64,000 nt of DNA from Betaproteobacteria bacterium (GTDB taxonomy: Bacteria > Pseudomonadota > Gammaproteobacteria > Burkholderiales > Thiobacillaceae), in assembly GCA_016219425.1 (NCBI GenBank), contig JACRNB010000009.1:1-64000 (forward strand), given 5' to 3'. Both the position numbers and the translations under genes were made by a program. Below, in pieces: positions 55,548-64,000 of the stretch. The notes beneath the pieces were generated by a model, which had not been told where the DNA came from, made no database searches, and was given only the letters and a program-made list of their open reading frames with translations. Numbering within the stretch: the stretch's first letter is position 1; every line of letters begins with the position of its first letter.

Positions 55548-55931
55548 GTGGATAAGGATGCATTGAAATTGCGTACACGCCGGTTTGCTTTGGCGGTGAT
55601 TCAGTTGGTGGAGGGGATGCCGAAATCCATGTCTTCCACGGTTATTGGGCGCCAGGTGATGCGGGCGGGGACGGCGGTGGGGGCGAATTACCGGGCGGCG
55701 TGTCGGGCCAGGTCGCGGGCAGAGTTCATCGCCAAACTCGGCATCGTGGAAGAAGAGGCGGATGAGTGCATTTACTGGTTCGAGTTGATGGAAGAGGCCA
55801 ATCTCCTACCTCAGACCAGCATCGCCCCCTTGAAATCGGAGGCCAATGAACTGTTGTCGATCATCATCGCCACCATCCGCAGCACCCGGTCAACGGCAAA
55901 TCCGAAATCCGAAATCCGAAATCCGAAATGA
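55548..55931 (+). CDS. Four-helix-bundle protein (S23 / IVS-type family)
   Basis: A 127-residue helical protein of the four-helix-bundle family first seen in 23S intervening sequences: KLRTRRFALAVIQLVEGMPK, STVIGRQVMRAGTAVGANY, SRAEFIAKLGIVEEEADECIYW and FELMEEANLL. Its function is unknown. The start is GTG 55548, with GGGAGGG upstream. The last 13 residues (ANPKSEIRNPK) are encoded by the heptamer repeat, and its stop overlaps the cheB start. Its presence between cheA and cheB is not a normal part of chemosensory operons. Confidence 0.85.
   Translation: MDKDALKLRTRRFALAVIQLVEGMPKSMSSTVIGRQVMRAGTAVGANYRAACRARSRAEFIAKLGIVEEEADECIYWFELMEEANLLPQTSIAPLKSEANELLSIIIATIRSTRSTANPKSEIRNPK
55898..55929. 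repeat. Heptamer tract at the start of cheB
   Basis: AAATCCG copies run through the 3' end of the four-helix-bundle gene and end in GAAATG, whose ATG is the cheB start codon. Confidence 0.88.
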
Positions 55932-56968
55932 TCAATATTTTGATCACCGAAGATTCCGACGTGGTCGCGGCCCTGCTGCAAGCCATCTTCCAGGCCGAGC
56001 CCGATCTGCGCGTGGTGGGGCGCGCCCGCAACGGGCGCGAGGCGGTGACGCTGACGCACGAGCTGAAGCCGGACCTGGTGACCATGGACATCCGCATGCC
56101 GGTGATGGACGGCTTTGACGCCACGCGCATGATCATGGCGACGCAGCCGCTGCCCATCGTGGTGATCAGTTCCAGCGTGGATGACGAGGAGTTGCGCATC
56201 ACCTTCCGCGCCATTGAGGAGGGCGCGCTGGCGGTGATCGAGAAGCCGCGCGGCCTGGGCCACCCGGATTTCGAGCGGGTGCGGCGCGAACTGGTGGAGA
56301 CGGTGCGGGCGATGGCCGAGGTGAAGGTGGTGCGCCGCCGCCGCCCGCAACCCGGCAAGGCGATCTTCCAGACCCGCACTCCGCGCCGCGGCGTGCGCTA
56401 CGAGGCGGTGGGCCTGGCCTTGTCCACGGGCGGGCCGCAGGCGTTGTCCACGCTGCTGTCCGGCATGCCGGTGGGGTATCCGCTGCCGCTTCTGGTGGTG
56501 CAGCACATCTCGCCCGGGTTTGTCGGCGGCCTGGTCTCCTGGCTGCGCGGCCAGACCTTGCTGGAGGCGCGTCTGGCGGAAACGGATATGCCCTTGCTGC
56601 CGGGCACGGTGTACGTCGCCCCGGACGGCCATCACCTGGAGGCGGCGCGCACCGAGGGCGGCCTGGTGGCGCGCTTGTCCCTGGCGCCGCCCGTTGATCG
56701 CTTCCGCCCTTCGGCCACCGCCCTGTTCCATTCCCTGGCGCGCTGCTGCGGCGCGTCCGCCATCGGCGGCATCTTCACCGGCATGGGCGCGGACGGCACG
56801 GAGGGGCTGATCGCCCTGCACCGGGCCGGCGGCCATGTGTTCGCGCAGGACGAGGACAGCGCCGTGGTCTACGGCATGCCCGGCGCAGCCCGCGCCGCCG
56901 GCTGCGTGGATCAAGTGGTGCCGCTGGCGCGCATCCCCACCCATCTCATCGAACTGGCAAGGAGCTGA
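55928..56968 (+). CDS. cheB: CheB receptor methylesterase response regulator
   Basis: A 346-residue protein with an N-terminal receiver (ILITEDSDVVAALL, Asp in LVTMDIRMPVMDG) and a C-terminal methylesterase/deamidase carrying the catalytic Ser in LALSTGGPQALSTLL, His in LLVVQHISPGFV and Asp in GIFTGMGADGTEG. It removes methyl groups from the receptors, opposing CheR. The ATG is formed at the end of the heptamer tract and overlaps the preceding stop. All catalytic residues are present. Confidence 0.96.
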   Translation: MINILITEDSDVVAALLQAIFQAEPDLRVVGRARNGREAVTLTHELKPDLVTMDIRMPVMDGFDATRMIMATQPLPIVVISSSVDDEELRITFRAIEEGALAVIEKPRGLGHPDFERVRRELVETVRAMAEVKVVRRRRPQPGKAIFQTRTPRRGVRYEAVGLALSTGGPQALSTLLSGMPVGYPLPLLVVQHISPGFVGGLVSWLRGQTLLEARLAETDMPLLPGTVYVAPDGHHLEAARTEGGLVARLSLAPPVDRFRPSATALFHSLARCCGASAIGGIFTGMGADGTEGLIALHRAGGHVFAQDEDSAVVYGMPGAARAAGCVDQVVPLARIPTHLIELARS

Positions 56969-56970
56969 CC

Positions 56971-57786
56971 ATGCCGCATCAAGATCCCCCCCTGTCGCGC
57001 GAGGCCTTGCTGGAAGTGTTTTGCACGGAGACGCGGGAGCGCCTGTCGCGCGCGCTCGACAGCCTGCAACAGGGGCCGGACGCGTGCGATTACGACCTTG
57101 TGCACCAGGAGTTCGACAGCCTGCACGGCGGTGCGCGCGCGGTGGACCTGCCCTGGCTGGAGCACTACAGCCGGGTGGTGGCGGGCTATGCGCGCTTTCT
57201 GCGCCACCTGCGGCGCGGCGGCCAGCACCAGGAGACCCATCTCCTGCTTACGCGCGCCGTCGCCACGCTGGTGGAGCAGTGCCACAAGACGCCACTGGCG
57301 GAGCTGGCCACCGGCATGGCGCCGGAAATGCCCATGGATGACCTGCTCGACACCATGCAGAACCTGATGCGGCGCACCGATCCGGCGGAACTTTCGCCCT
57401 GCGCACACCGGCCTGCGCCGGGGCCGCTCCAGATTCTGGTGGTGGATGATTCCTCCACCTCGCGCCTGCTGTTCCGCATCCATCTGCCGCCCGAGGGCGG
57501 GCATGTCGTGTATGAGGCGGAGGACGCCGCCGGCGCGCTGCGCGTGGCCCTGGAGATCAGGCCGGACGTGGTGTTCCTGGACTACAACCTGCCGGAGAGC
57601 GATGGCGTCAGCATCGCCCGCACGTTGCGCGCCGCCGGGCTGGACCCGTGTTGCATCCTGCTCACCGCGAACGTGCAGCAGGCGGTGCTGGACGAGGCGC
57701 GTGCGGCGGGCTTCGCCGGGGTGCTGGAGAAGCCGGTGAGCCGCGACAAGATCGCCGCCGTGCTGCGCGCGGTGGCGCAGGGGTGA
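56971..57786 (+). CDS. Response regulator with degenerate HPt-like N-terminus
   Basis: A 271-residue protein. The C-terminal receiver (about 150-270) has ILVVDDSSTSRLLF, phosphoacceptor Asp in VVFLDYNLPESDG and Lys in VLEKPVSRD. The N-terminal helical region resembles an HPt domain (YDLVHQEFDSLHGGARAVDL), but aligned with the P1 of the neighbouring CheA (AAHNIKGAARGVGL) the phosphorylatable His is replaced by Asp. It may therefore bind rather than relay phosphate. It begins two bases after cheB, and its stop overlaps the GTG of the cheC-like gene. Confidence 0.88.
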   Translation: MPHQDPPLSREALLEVFCTETRERLSRALDSLQQGPDACDYDLVHQEFDSLHGGARAVDLPWLEHYSRVVAGYARFLRHLRRGGQHQETHLLLTRAVATLVEQCHKTPLAELATGMAPEMPMDDLLDTMQNLMRRTDPAELSPCAHRPAPGPLQILVVDDSSTSRLLFRIHLPPEGGHVVYEAEDAAGALRVALEIRPDVVFLDYNLPESDGVSIARTLRAAGLDPCCILLTANVQQAVLDEARAAGFAGVLEKPVSRDKIAAVLRAVAQG

Positions 57787-58409
57787 CCTCCGTGCAGATC
57801 GGCGCTGCGCATCTCGATGTGCTCACGGAGCTGGGCAACATCGGCATCAGCCGTGCCGCGCGCCAGCTTTCGCAACTGCTGAACGAGCCGATCCTCATTG
57901 CCGTGCCGCGCGTGGAGTTGTGTACGCCAAGCGAGGCCGCGCGCCATCTCGACCCCGGCGGCGGCGGCGAGCTGGCCTGCGTCTATCAGCGCATGTCGGG
58001 CGAACTGCCGGGCCATATCGCCCTGCTGCTGCCGGCGCGCGATACCCATCTGCTGTTCCGGGATCTGCTCGGGCAGGGCGCGCCGCTGCACACCCTGGAC
58101 CTGCGCGCGTTCGAGCATGAGGCGATGACCGAGATCGGCAACATCCTCATTTCCTCCTGCATCAGCGCCATGGCCGACATGCTGGGGCTGCGCATCGACG
58201 TCTCCGTGCCGCGCTTTGCCGAGGCCCACGCGCAGGAGCTGATCCAGGATGACGCCGGGGCGGACGGGGAACGGGTGGCGTTGCTGATCCACACCCACCT
58301 GACCGCCGCCCGGCGCGATCTGGAGGGGACGATCCTGCTCATGCTGTCCACCACGGCGGCGGAGAAGGTGATGCGGGCGGTGCAGGCGCTGATCCTGGCG
58401 GCAGACTGA
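57783..58409 (+). CDS. cheC: CheC-type response-regulator phosphatase
   Basis: A 208-residue protein with the two CheC/FliY active-site motifs Asp/Glu-x3-Glu-x2-Asn: HLDVLTELGNIGISRAARQL near the start and FEHEAMTEIGNILISSCISA in the middle. CheC dephosphorylates receiver domains. It starts at GTG 57783, overlapping the stop of the preceding response regulator (GTGA); longer starts in the frame overlap that gene. It would reset the receiver or HD-GYP output of this pathway. Confidence 0.9.
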   Translation: MTSVQIGAAHLDVLTELGNIGISRAARQLSQLLNEPILIAVPRVELCTPSEAARHLDPGGGGELACVYQRMSGELPGHIALLLPARDTHLLFRDLLGQGAPLHTLDLRAFEHEAMTEIGNILISSCISAMADMLGLRIDVSVPRFAEAHAQELIQDDAGADGERVALLIHTHLTAARRDLEGTILLMLSTTAAEKVMRAVQALILAAD

Positions 58410-58411
58410 AC

Positions 58412-59326
58412 ATGCAAAACCCGTTCTATGACCCCTTGCCCATCGGCGTGCTGGCGCTGGATGAGTCGATGCGCATCCGGGCGTGGAACCGCTGGCTGGC
58501 GGAACACACCGGCATCGCCGCCGAAAGCGCCCTCGACCATCGCCTGGAAGACCTGTTTCCGGCCTTCCGCAACCCGCGCTTCCAGATGGCGGTGGAGCAG
58601 GCCCTGCGCCACGGCGGGCCGCAGATCCTGTCGCAGGCCTTGCACCGCTATCTGATTCCCATCGAGTTGCCGCACCTGGCGCGGCACGGCTTCGGCCTGA
58701 TGCGCCAGCATGTGCACATCGAGGCCTGCGAGCAGGCAGGCCGGCGCCTGGCGGTAGTGAGCGTGATCGACGTGACCGGCAGCGTGCTGCGCACCGAGGC
58801 GCTCACCGGCGTGGCGCAGCGCCTGGAGCACGATGTCAACCGCGACCCGCTCACCGGCCTGTTCAACCGCCGCTTCATGTGGGAGTGGCTGGACCACCAG
58901 TTGCGTCAGGCGCAGCGCCACCAGTATTCGGTCGCGGCGATGATGCTGGACGTGGACCATTTCAAGCGCATCAACGATGGCCACGGCCATCCCGTAGGCG
59001 ACCGCGTGCTCCAGGATCTGGCGCGCCAGTTGCTCGCCTGGGTGCGCGAGTCGGACATCCTGGTGCGCTACGGCGGCGAGGAATTCCTGATCCTGCTGCC
59101 CGCCTGCGACCAGCCCCTGAGCCGCGAGGTGGCCGAACGCATCGTGCGCCAGACCCGCCAGAGCAGCCTGGGCGGGCTGCCCGTGGGTGCGGTGACGGTG
59201 AGCATCGGCGTCGCCCTGTATGAGACCGAGCACCCTCTCCCTTCCGCCGATCTGCTCAACCTTGCCGACCGCCGCCTCTATCTGGCCAAACAAGCCGGAC
59301 GCGACCGGGCGACGATGGAGGGGTGA
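58412..59326 (+). CDS. PAS-GGDEF diguanylate cyclase
   Basis: A 304-residue protein with an N-terminal PAS-like sensor (PLPIGVLALDESMRIRAWNR, LFPAFRNPRFQMAVEQAL) and a GGDEF domain: DPLTGLFNRRFMWEWLDHQL, MLDVDHFKRINDGHGHPVGD, and the active site RYGGEEFLILLPA. The inhibitory RxxD site (RESD) lies five residues before GGEEF, so product inhibition is expected. It makes c-di-GMP, opposing the HD-GYP enzyme at the other end of the cluster. Unlike WspR it has no receiver, so control must come through the PAS domain or another protein. Confidence 0.94.
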   Translation: MQNPFYDPLPIGVLALDESMRIRAWNRWLAEHTGIAAESALDHRLEDLFPAFRNPRFQMAVEQALRHGGPQILSQALHRYLIPIELPHLARHGFGLMRQHVHIEACEQAGRRLAVVSVIDVTGSVLRTEALTGVAQRLEHDVNRDPLTGLFNRRFMWEWLDHQLRQAQRHQYSVAAMMLDVDHFKRINDGHGHPVGDRVLQDLARQLLAWVRESDILVRYGGEEFLILLPACDQPLSREVAERIVRQTRQSSLGGLPVGAVTVSIGVALYETEHPLPSADLLNLADRRLYLAKQAGRDRATMEG

Positions 59327-59327
59327 A

Positions 59328-59760
59328 GGGGGATTTGGCGACGGTGGCCAGGCGAACCGGCGCAGAAATCCCCCCTGCCCCCCTTTGGGAAAGGGGGGAA
59401 AACCGTTGGGGCTCGCGCAGACGCCTCCACGAGCGCCTTCCCCCTTTTCCAAAGGGGGAGTGAGGGGGATTTGACGACGGTGGCCAAACGAACCGGCTCA
59501 GAAATCCCCCCTGCCCCCCTTTGGGAAAGGGGGGAAAACCGTTGGGGTTGCGCAGACGTTTCCACGCGCGCCTTCCCCCTTTCCCAAAGGGGGAGTGAGG
59601 GGGATTTGACGACGGTGGCCGGGCAGACCGGCTCAGAAATCCCCCCTGCCCCCCTTTGGGAAAGGGGGGAAAACCGTTGGGGTTGCGCAGACGTTTCCAC
59701 GAGCGCCTTCCCCCTTTCCCAAAGGGGGAGTGAGGGGGATTTGACGACGGTGGCCGGGCA
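59328..59760. repeat. 135-bp tandem repeat, three copies plus a partial, each a palindromic unit
   Basis: Copies begin GGGGGATTT at 59328, 59464, 59599 and 59734, spaced 136, 135 and 135 bases. Each contains AAATCCCCCCTGCCCCCCTT and the inverted arm CCCCCTTTCCCAAAGGGGG around a variable loop. The array fills the gap between the cyclase gene and fkpB; I see no gene in it. Because 135 is divisible by three, spurious open frames run through it. Confidence 0.93.
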
Positions 59761-59799
59761 GCCGGCGGTAAACTCGCCCGCCGCCCTCTCCTCTCCCCC

Positions 59800-60234
59800 A
59801 TGACCGCTTCCCCTACCCTGCGCCCCGGCCATCAGGTCACCTTGCACTACCGCCTGGAATGCGCCGGGCAGGAGGTGGCCGACACCTTCACCGCCGGGCC
59901 GGAGACCTTCACCCTGGGCCAGGGCGAGATGGAGGCGCGCCTGGAACTGCTGTTGCTGGGGCTGGCGGCGGGCGACCATCGCCGCTTTGAACTCGGCCCC
60001 GGCGAGGCCTTCGGCGACCACGACGCGGCGTTGGTCCACACCCTGCCGCGTAGCGACTTTCCCGCCGATATGGCGCTGGAGGCGGGCGGCGGCGTCGAAT
60101 TCACGCTGCCCAACGGCCAGGTGCTGACCGGCGGGGTGCTGGAGATCGGCCCCGATACCGTAAAGGTGGATTTCAACCACCCGCTGGCCGGCATGCCGGT
60201 GAACTTTGAAGTGCAGATCCTCTCCCTCGAATGA
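59800..60234 (+). CDS. fkpB: FKBP-type peptidyl-prolyl isomerase FkpB/SlpA
   Basis: A 144-residue SlyD/SlpA-type [58 protein letters not shown], and the inserted-flap region with [14 protein letters not shown], ending [19 protein letters not shown]. In many proteobacteria this gene lies directly between lspA and ispH; here the chemosensory cluster and repeats separate it from lspA. Its stop overlaps the ispH start. Confidence 0.94.
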   Translation: MTASPTLRPGHQVTLHYRLECAGQEVADTFTAGPETFTLGQGEMEARLELLLLGLAAGDHRRFELGPGEAFGDHDAALVHTLPRSDFPADMALEAGGGVEFTLPNGQVLTGGVLEIGPDTVKVDFNHPLAGMPVNFEVQILSLE

Positions 60235-61178
60235 CCATGCCCCATACCCCGCATACCCTCCTTCTCGCCAACCCGCGCGGCTTCTGCGCCGGGGTGGACC
60301 GCGCCATCTCCATCGTCGAACGCGCCCTGGAGAAGTACGGCGCGCCCATCTATGTGCGTCACGAAGTCGTCCATAACAAATTCGTGGTGGAAGACCTCAG
60401 GGCCAAGGGTGCGGTGTTCATCGAGACGCTGGATGAGGTTCCCGCCGGGGCCACCCTGATCTACAGCGCCCACGGCGTTCCCCAGTCGGTGCGGCGCGAG
60501 GCGGCGGCGCGAGGGCTGAAGGTGTTCGACGCCACCTGCCCCCTGGTCACCAAGGTGCATGTGGAGGTGAAGCGGATGCGCGAGGCGGGGCTGGAGATCG
60601 TCATGATCGGCCACAAGGGCCACCCCGAGGTGGAGGGCACCATGGGCCAGACCGAGGGGGGCATGGTTCTGGTGGAGGATGCGGAGGATGTCGCCGCGCT
60701 CACGGTGAGCGACCCGGAGCGGCTGGCCTATGTCACCCAGACCACGCTTTCGGTGGAAGACGCAGCGCGCGTGGTGGCGGCGCTGAAGGCGCGCTTCCCC
60801 GCCATCCGCGGCCCCAAGAAGGACGACATCTGCTACGCCACGCAGAATCGCCAGGACGCGGTGAAGAAGCTTTCGGCGGAGTGCGATCTGGTGATCGTGG
60901 TGGGTTCGCCCAATTCTTCCAACTCCAACCGCCTGCGCGAAGTGGCCCGGAATGTGGGCTGCGAGGCCTACATGGTGGACAACGCGGGCCAGATCGACCC
61001 GGCCTGGCTGGAACGCAAACGCCGCATCGGCATCACCGCCGGGGCCTCCGCGCCGGAGGTGCTGGTGGAAGGGGTGATTGCGCGTCTGAAGGCGTTGGGG
61101 GCGGGGGAGGTCGCCGCGCTGGCGGGCATCGAGGAAAAGGTGAGTTTTCCGTTGCCGAAGGAGCTGGCGGAACGCTGA
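60231..61178 (+). CDS. ispH: 4-hydroxy-3-methylbut-2-enyl diphosphate reductase IspH/LytB
   Basis: A 315-residue [4Fe-4S] enzyme for the last step of the MEP isoprenoid pathway. The three cluster cysteines are in [24 protein letters not shown] and the later [10 protein letters not shown] region; [22 protein letters not shown] and [11 protein letters not shown] are further family landmarks. The ATG at 60231 overlaps the fkpB stop; an ATG at 60237 is an alternative. It completes the lspA-fkpB-ispH set that the insertion separated. Confidence 0.96.
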   Translation: MTMPHTPHTLLLANPRGFCAGVDRAISIVERALEKYGAPIYVRHEVVHNKFVVEDLRAKGAVFIETLDEVPAGATLIYSAHGVPQSVRREAAARGLKVFDATCPLVTKVHVEVKRMREAGLEIVMIGHKGHPEVEGTMGQTEGGMVLVEDAEDVAALTVSDPERLAYVTQTTLSVEDAARVVAALKARFPAIRGPKKDDICYATQNRQDAVKKLSAECDLVIVVGSPNSSNSNRLREVARNVGCEAYMVDNAGQIDPAWLERKRRIGITAGASAPEVLVEGVIARLKALGAGEVAALAGIEEKVSFPLPKELAER

Positions 61179-61241
61179 ACCGGGGGTTGATCGCCTGCAA
61201 AACCCTCAGCGCCGACACCATGGCGTCGCGCATTACCACGG

Positions 61242-61375
61242 TTGATCGCCCGGCATAGCCGGGCTCCTACAAAACCCCGCCCCCCGCACACCCTGTAGGA
61301 GCCCGGCTGTGCCGGGCGATCAACGTTGTCGGACGTGCACGTTCACCGCGTAGGAGCCCGGCTGTGCCGGGCGAT
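61242..61375. repeat. Three copies of the TAGGAGCCCGGCTGTGCCGG repeat after ispH
   Basis: One inverted copy (61242-61269) and two direct copies (61295-61320, 61350-61375) fill the gap between the convergent ispH and proB genes. Hairpins formed by the inverted pair could terminate both transcripts. Confidence 0.85.
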
Positions 61376-61378
61376 CCA

Positions 61379-63570
<2,192 letters not shown>

Positions 63571-63577
63571 CTAAAAA

Positions 63578-63597
63578 GCCCTATCCGAGGATAGGGC
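63578..63597 (-). terminator. Rho-independent terminator after rpmA
   Basis: GCCCTATCC, two bases, GGATAGGGC; on the minus strand it is followed by TTTTTAG. It lies between the rpmA stop (63619) and the obgE start, so obgE may have its own promoter or depend on read-through. Confidence 0.88.
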
Positions 63598-63618
63598 TCT
63601 TCGGCGGGGCCAGAACGC

Positions 63619-63885
63619 TCAGGCGGCCTGGACCGGATGCACGCTCACGGTACGACGCCGCATCGGACCCTTGACGGTGAACTCGACCACGCCGTCCACC
63701 TTGGCGAACAGGGTGTAGTCCTTGCCCACGCCGACGTTGCTGCCGGGGTGGAACTGAGTGCCGCGCTGACGCACCAGGATGTTGCCGGCGGGGACGAACT
63801 GGCCGCCGTAACGCTTTACGCCCAGGCGCTTGGATTCGGAGTCGCGACCGTTACGGGAACTGCCGCCTGCTTTTTTGTGTGCCAT
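63619..63885 (-). CDS. rpmA: 50S ribosomal protein L27
   Basis: An 88-residue L27: [20 protein letters not shown] at the start, [41 protein letters not shown]27 reaches into the peptidyl-transferase centre. It ends with a terminator before obgE and lies 15 bases after rplU. Confidence 0.97.
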   Translation of the reverse strand: MAHKKAGGSSRNGRDSESKRLGVKRYGGQFVPAGNILVRQRGTQFHPGSNVGVGKDYTLFAKVDGVVEFTVKGPMRRRTVSVHPVQAA

Positions 63886-63900
63886 GTTGTCTGCTCCTGA

Positions 63901-64000
63901 TTACGCAGAAATGCCGTCGATGCGGATTTCCGTGTAGTTCTGACGATGACCCTGGGTCTTGCGGTAGTGCTTGCGGCGACGCATCTTGAAGATCATCACT
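63901..64000 (-). CDS. rplU: 50S ribosomal protein L21 (C-terminal part)
   Basis: Only the last 32 codons and TAA (63903-63901) are inside the window; the gene continues beyond the right edge. The visible translation includes [20 protein letters not shown] and [12 protein letters not shown], the characteristic L21 C-terminus. It precedes rpmA as usual. Confidence 0.93.
   Translation of the reverse strand, partial: VMIFKMRRRKHYRKTQGHRQNYTEIRIDGISA

Noticed and set aside
48688-55929. Heptamer tracts as a possible CRISPR array
   Set aside because: Units are 7 bp with no unique spacers, and no cas genes are present.
59278-60180. 300-codon minus-strand frame with a 45-residue repeat
   Set aside because: The 135-bp tandem unit is divisible by three, so open frames arise automatically; it has no ribosome-binding site and overlaps the cyclase and fkpB genes.

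Overview
The window looks like chromosomal DNA of a high-GC betaproteobacterium, plausibly from the Nitrosomonadales/Rhodocyclales area. This rests on gene content: DUF1841, DUF3579, MidA-type methyltransferase, the rpsT/murJ/ribF/ileS/lspA and rplU/rpmA/obgE/proB neighbourhoods, and waaA. No RNA gene allows a finer placement.

Layout. (1) 1-7243: the start of a large serralysin-type RTX metalloprotease (cut by the left edge), a SulP sulfate permease fused to a cobalamin adenosyltransferase, a VapBC toxin-antitoxin pair, small conserved genes and a phosphofructokinase. (2) 7360-12404, minus strand: mutS, then overlapping its stop a natural TssB-TssC fusion (type VI secretion sheath) and hcp, with no other T6SS gene in the window. 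(3) 12356-22255: a defence island bounded by direct repeats that duplicate the 5' end of mutS. It holds hsdM, a HEPN toxin, an MNT antitoxin domain fused to HsdS, an unrecognised 311-residue protein, the Kiwa genes kwaA and kwaB, and hsdR, nearly all overlapping. (4) 22279-30562: a lone MNT nucleotidyltransferase, two TPM-domain proteins, waaA, a UDP-glucuronate epimerase-like gene, a WbpM-type dehydratase, an FAD oxidoreductase and a MidA methyltransferase. (5) 30666-44852: small unknowns, acs, glnE, a phosphoesterase, ppa, rpsT, murJ, then ribF / ORF6N gene / ileS / lspA. (6) 45054-59326: a chemosensory cluster of the Wsp/ACF kind (two CheW, CheR-TPR, HD-GYP regulator, two MCPs, CheA-REC, CheB, HPt-like/REC protein, CheC, diguanylate cyclase) behind a sigma-28-like promoter. 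It separates lspA from fkpB-ispH, which normally follow it directly. (7) 59800-64000: fkpB, ispH, then proB, obgE, rpmA and the end of rplU on the minus strand.

Small palindromic and tandem repeats are unusually common: heptamer (GAAATCC) tracts around the chemosensory genes, several REP-like hairpin families, a 135-bp tandem repeat, and repeat-derived sequence inside the reading frames of ileS and hsdM.

The strongest candidates for something new are the HEPN/MNT-HsdS module in the type I restriction operon and the single-chain TssBC sheath gene translationally linked to mutS.
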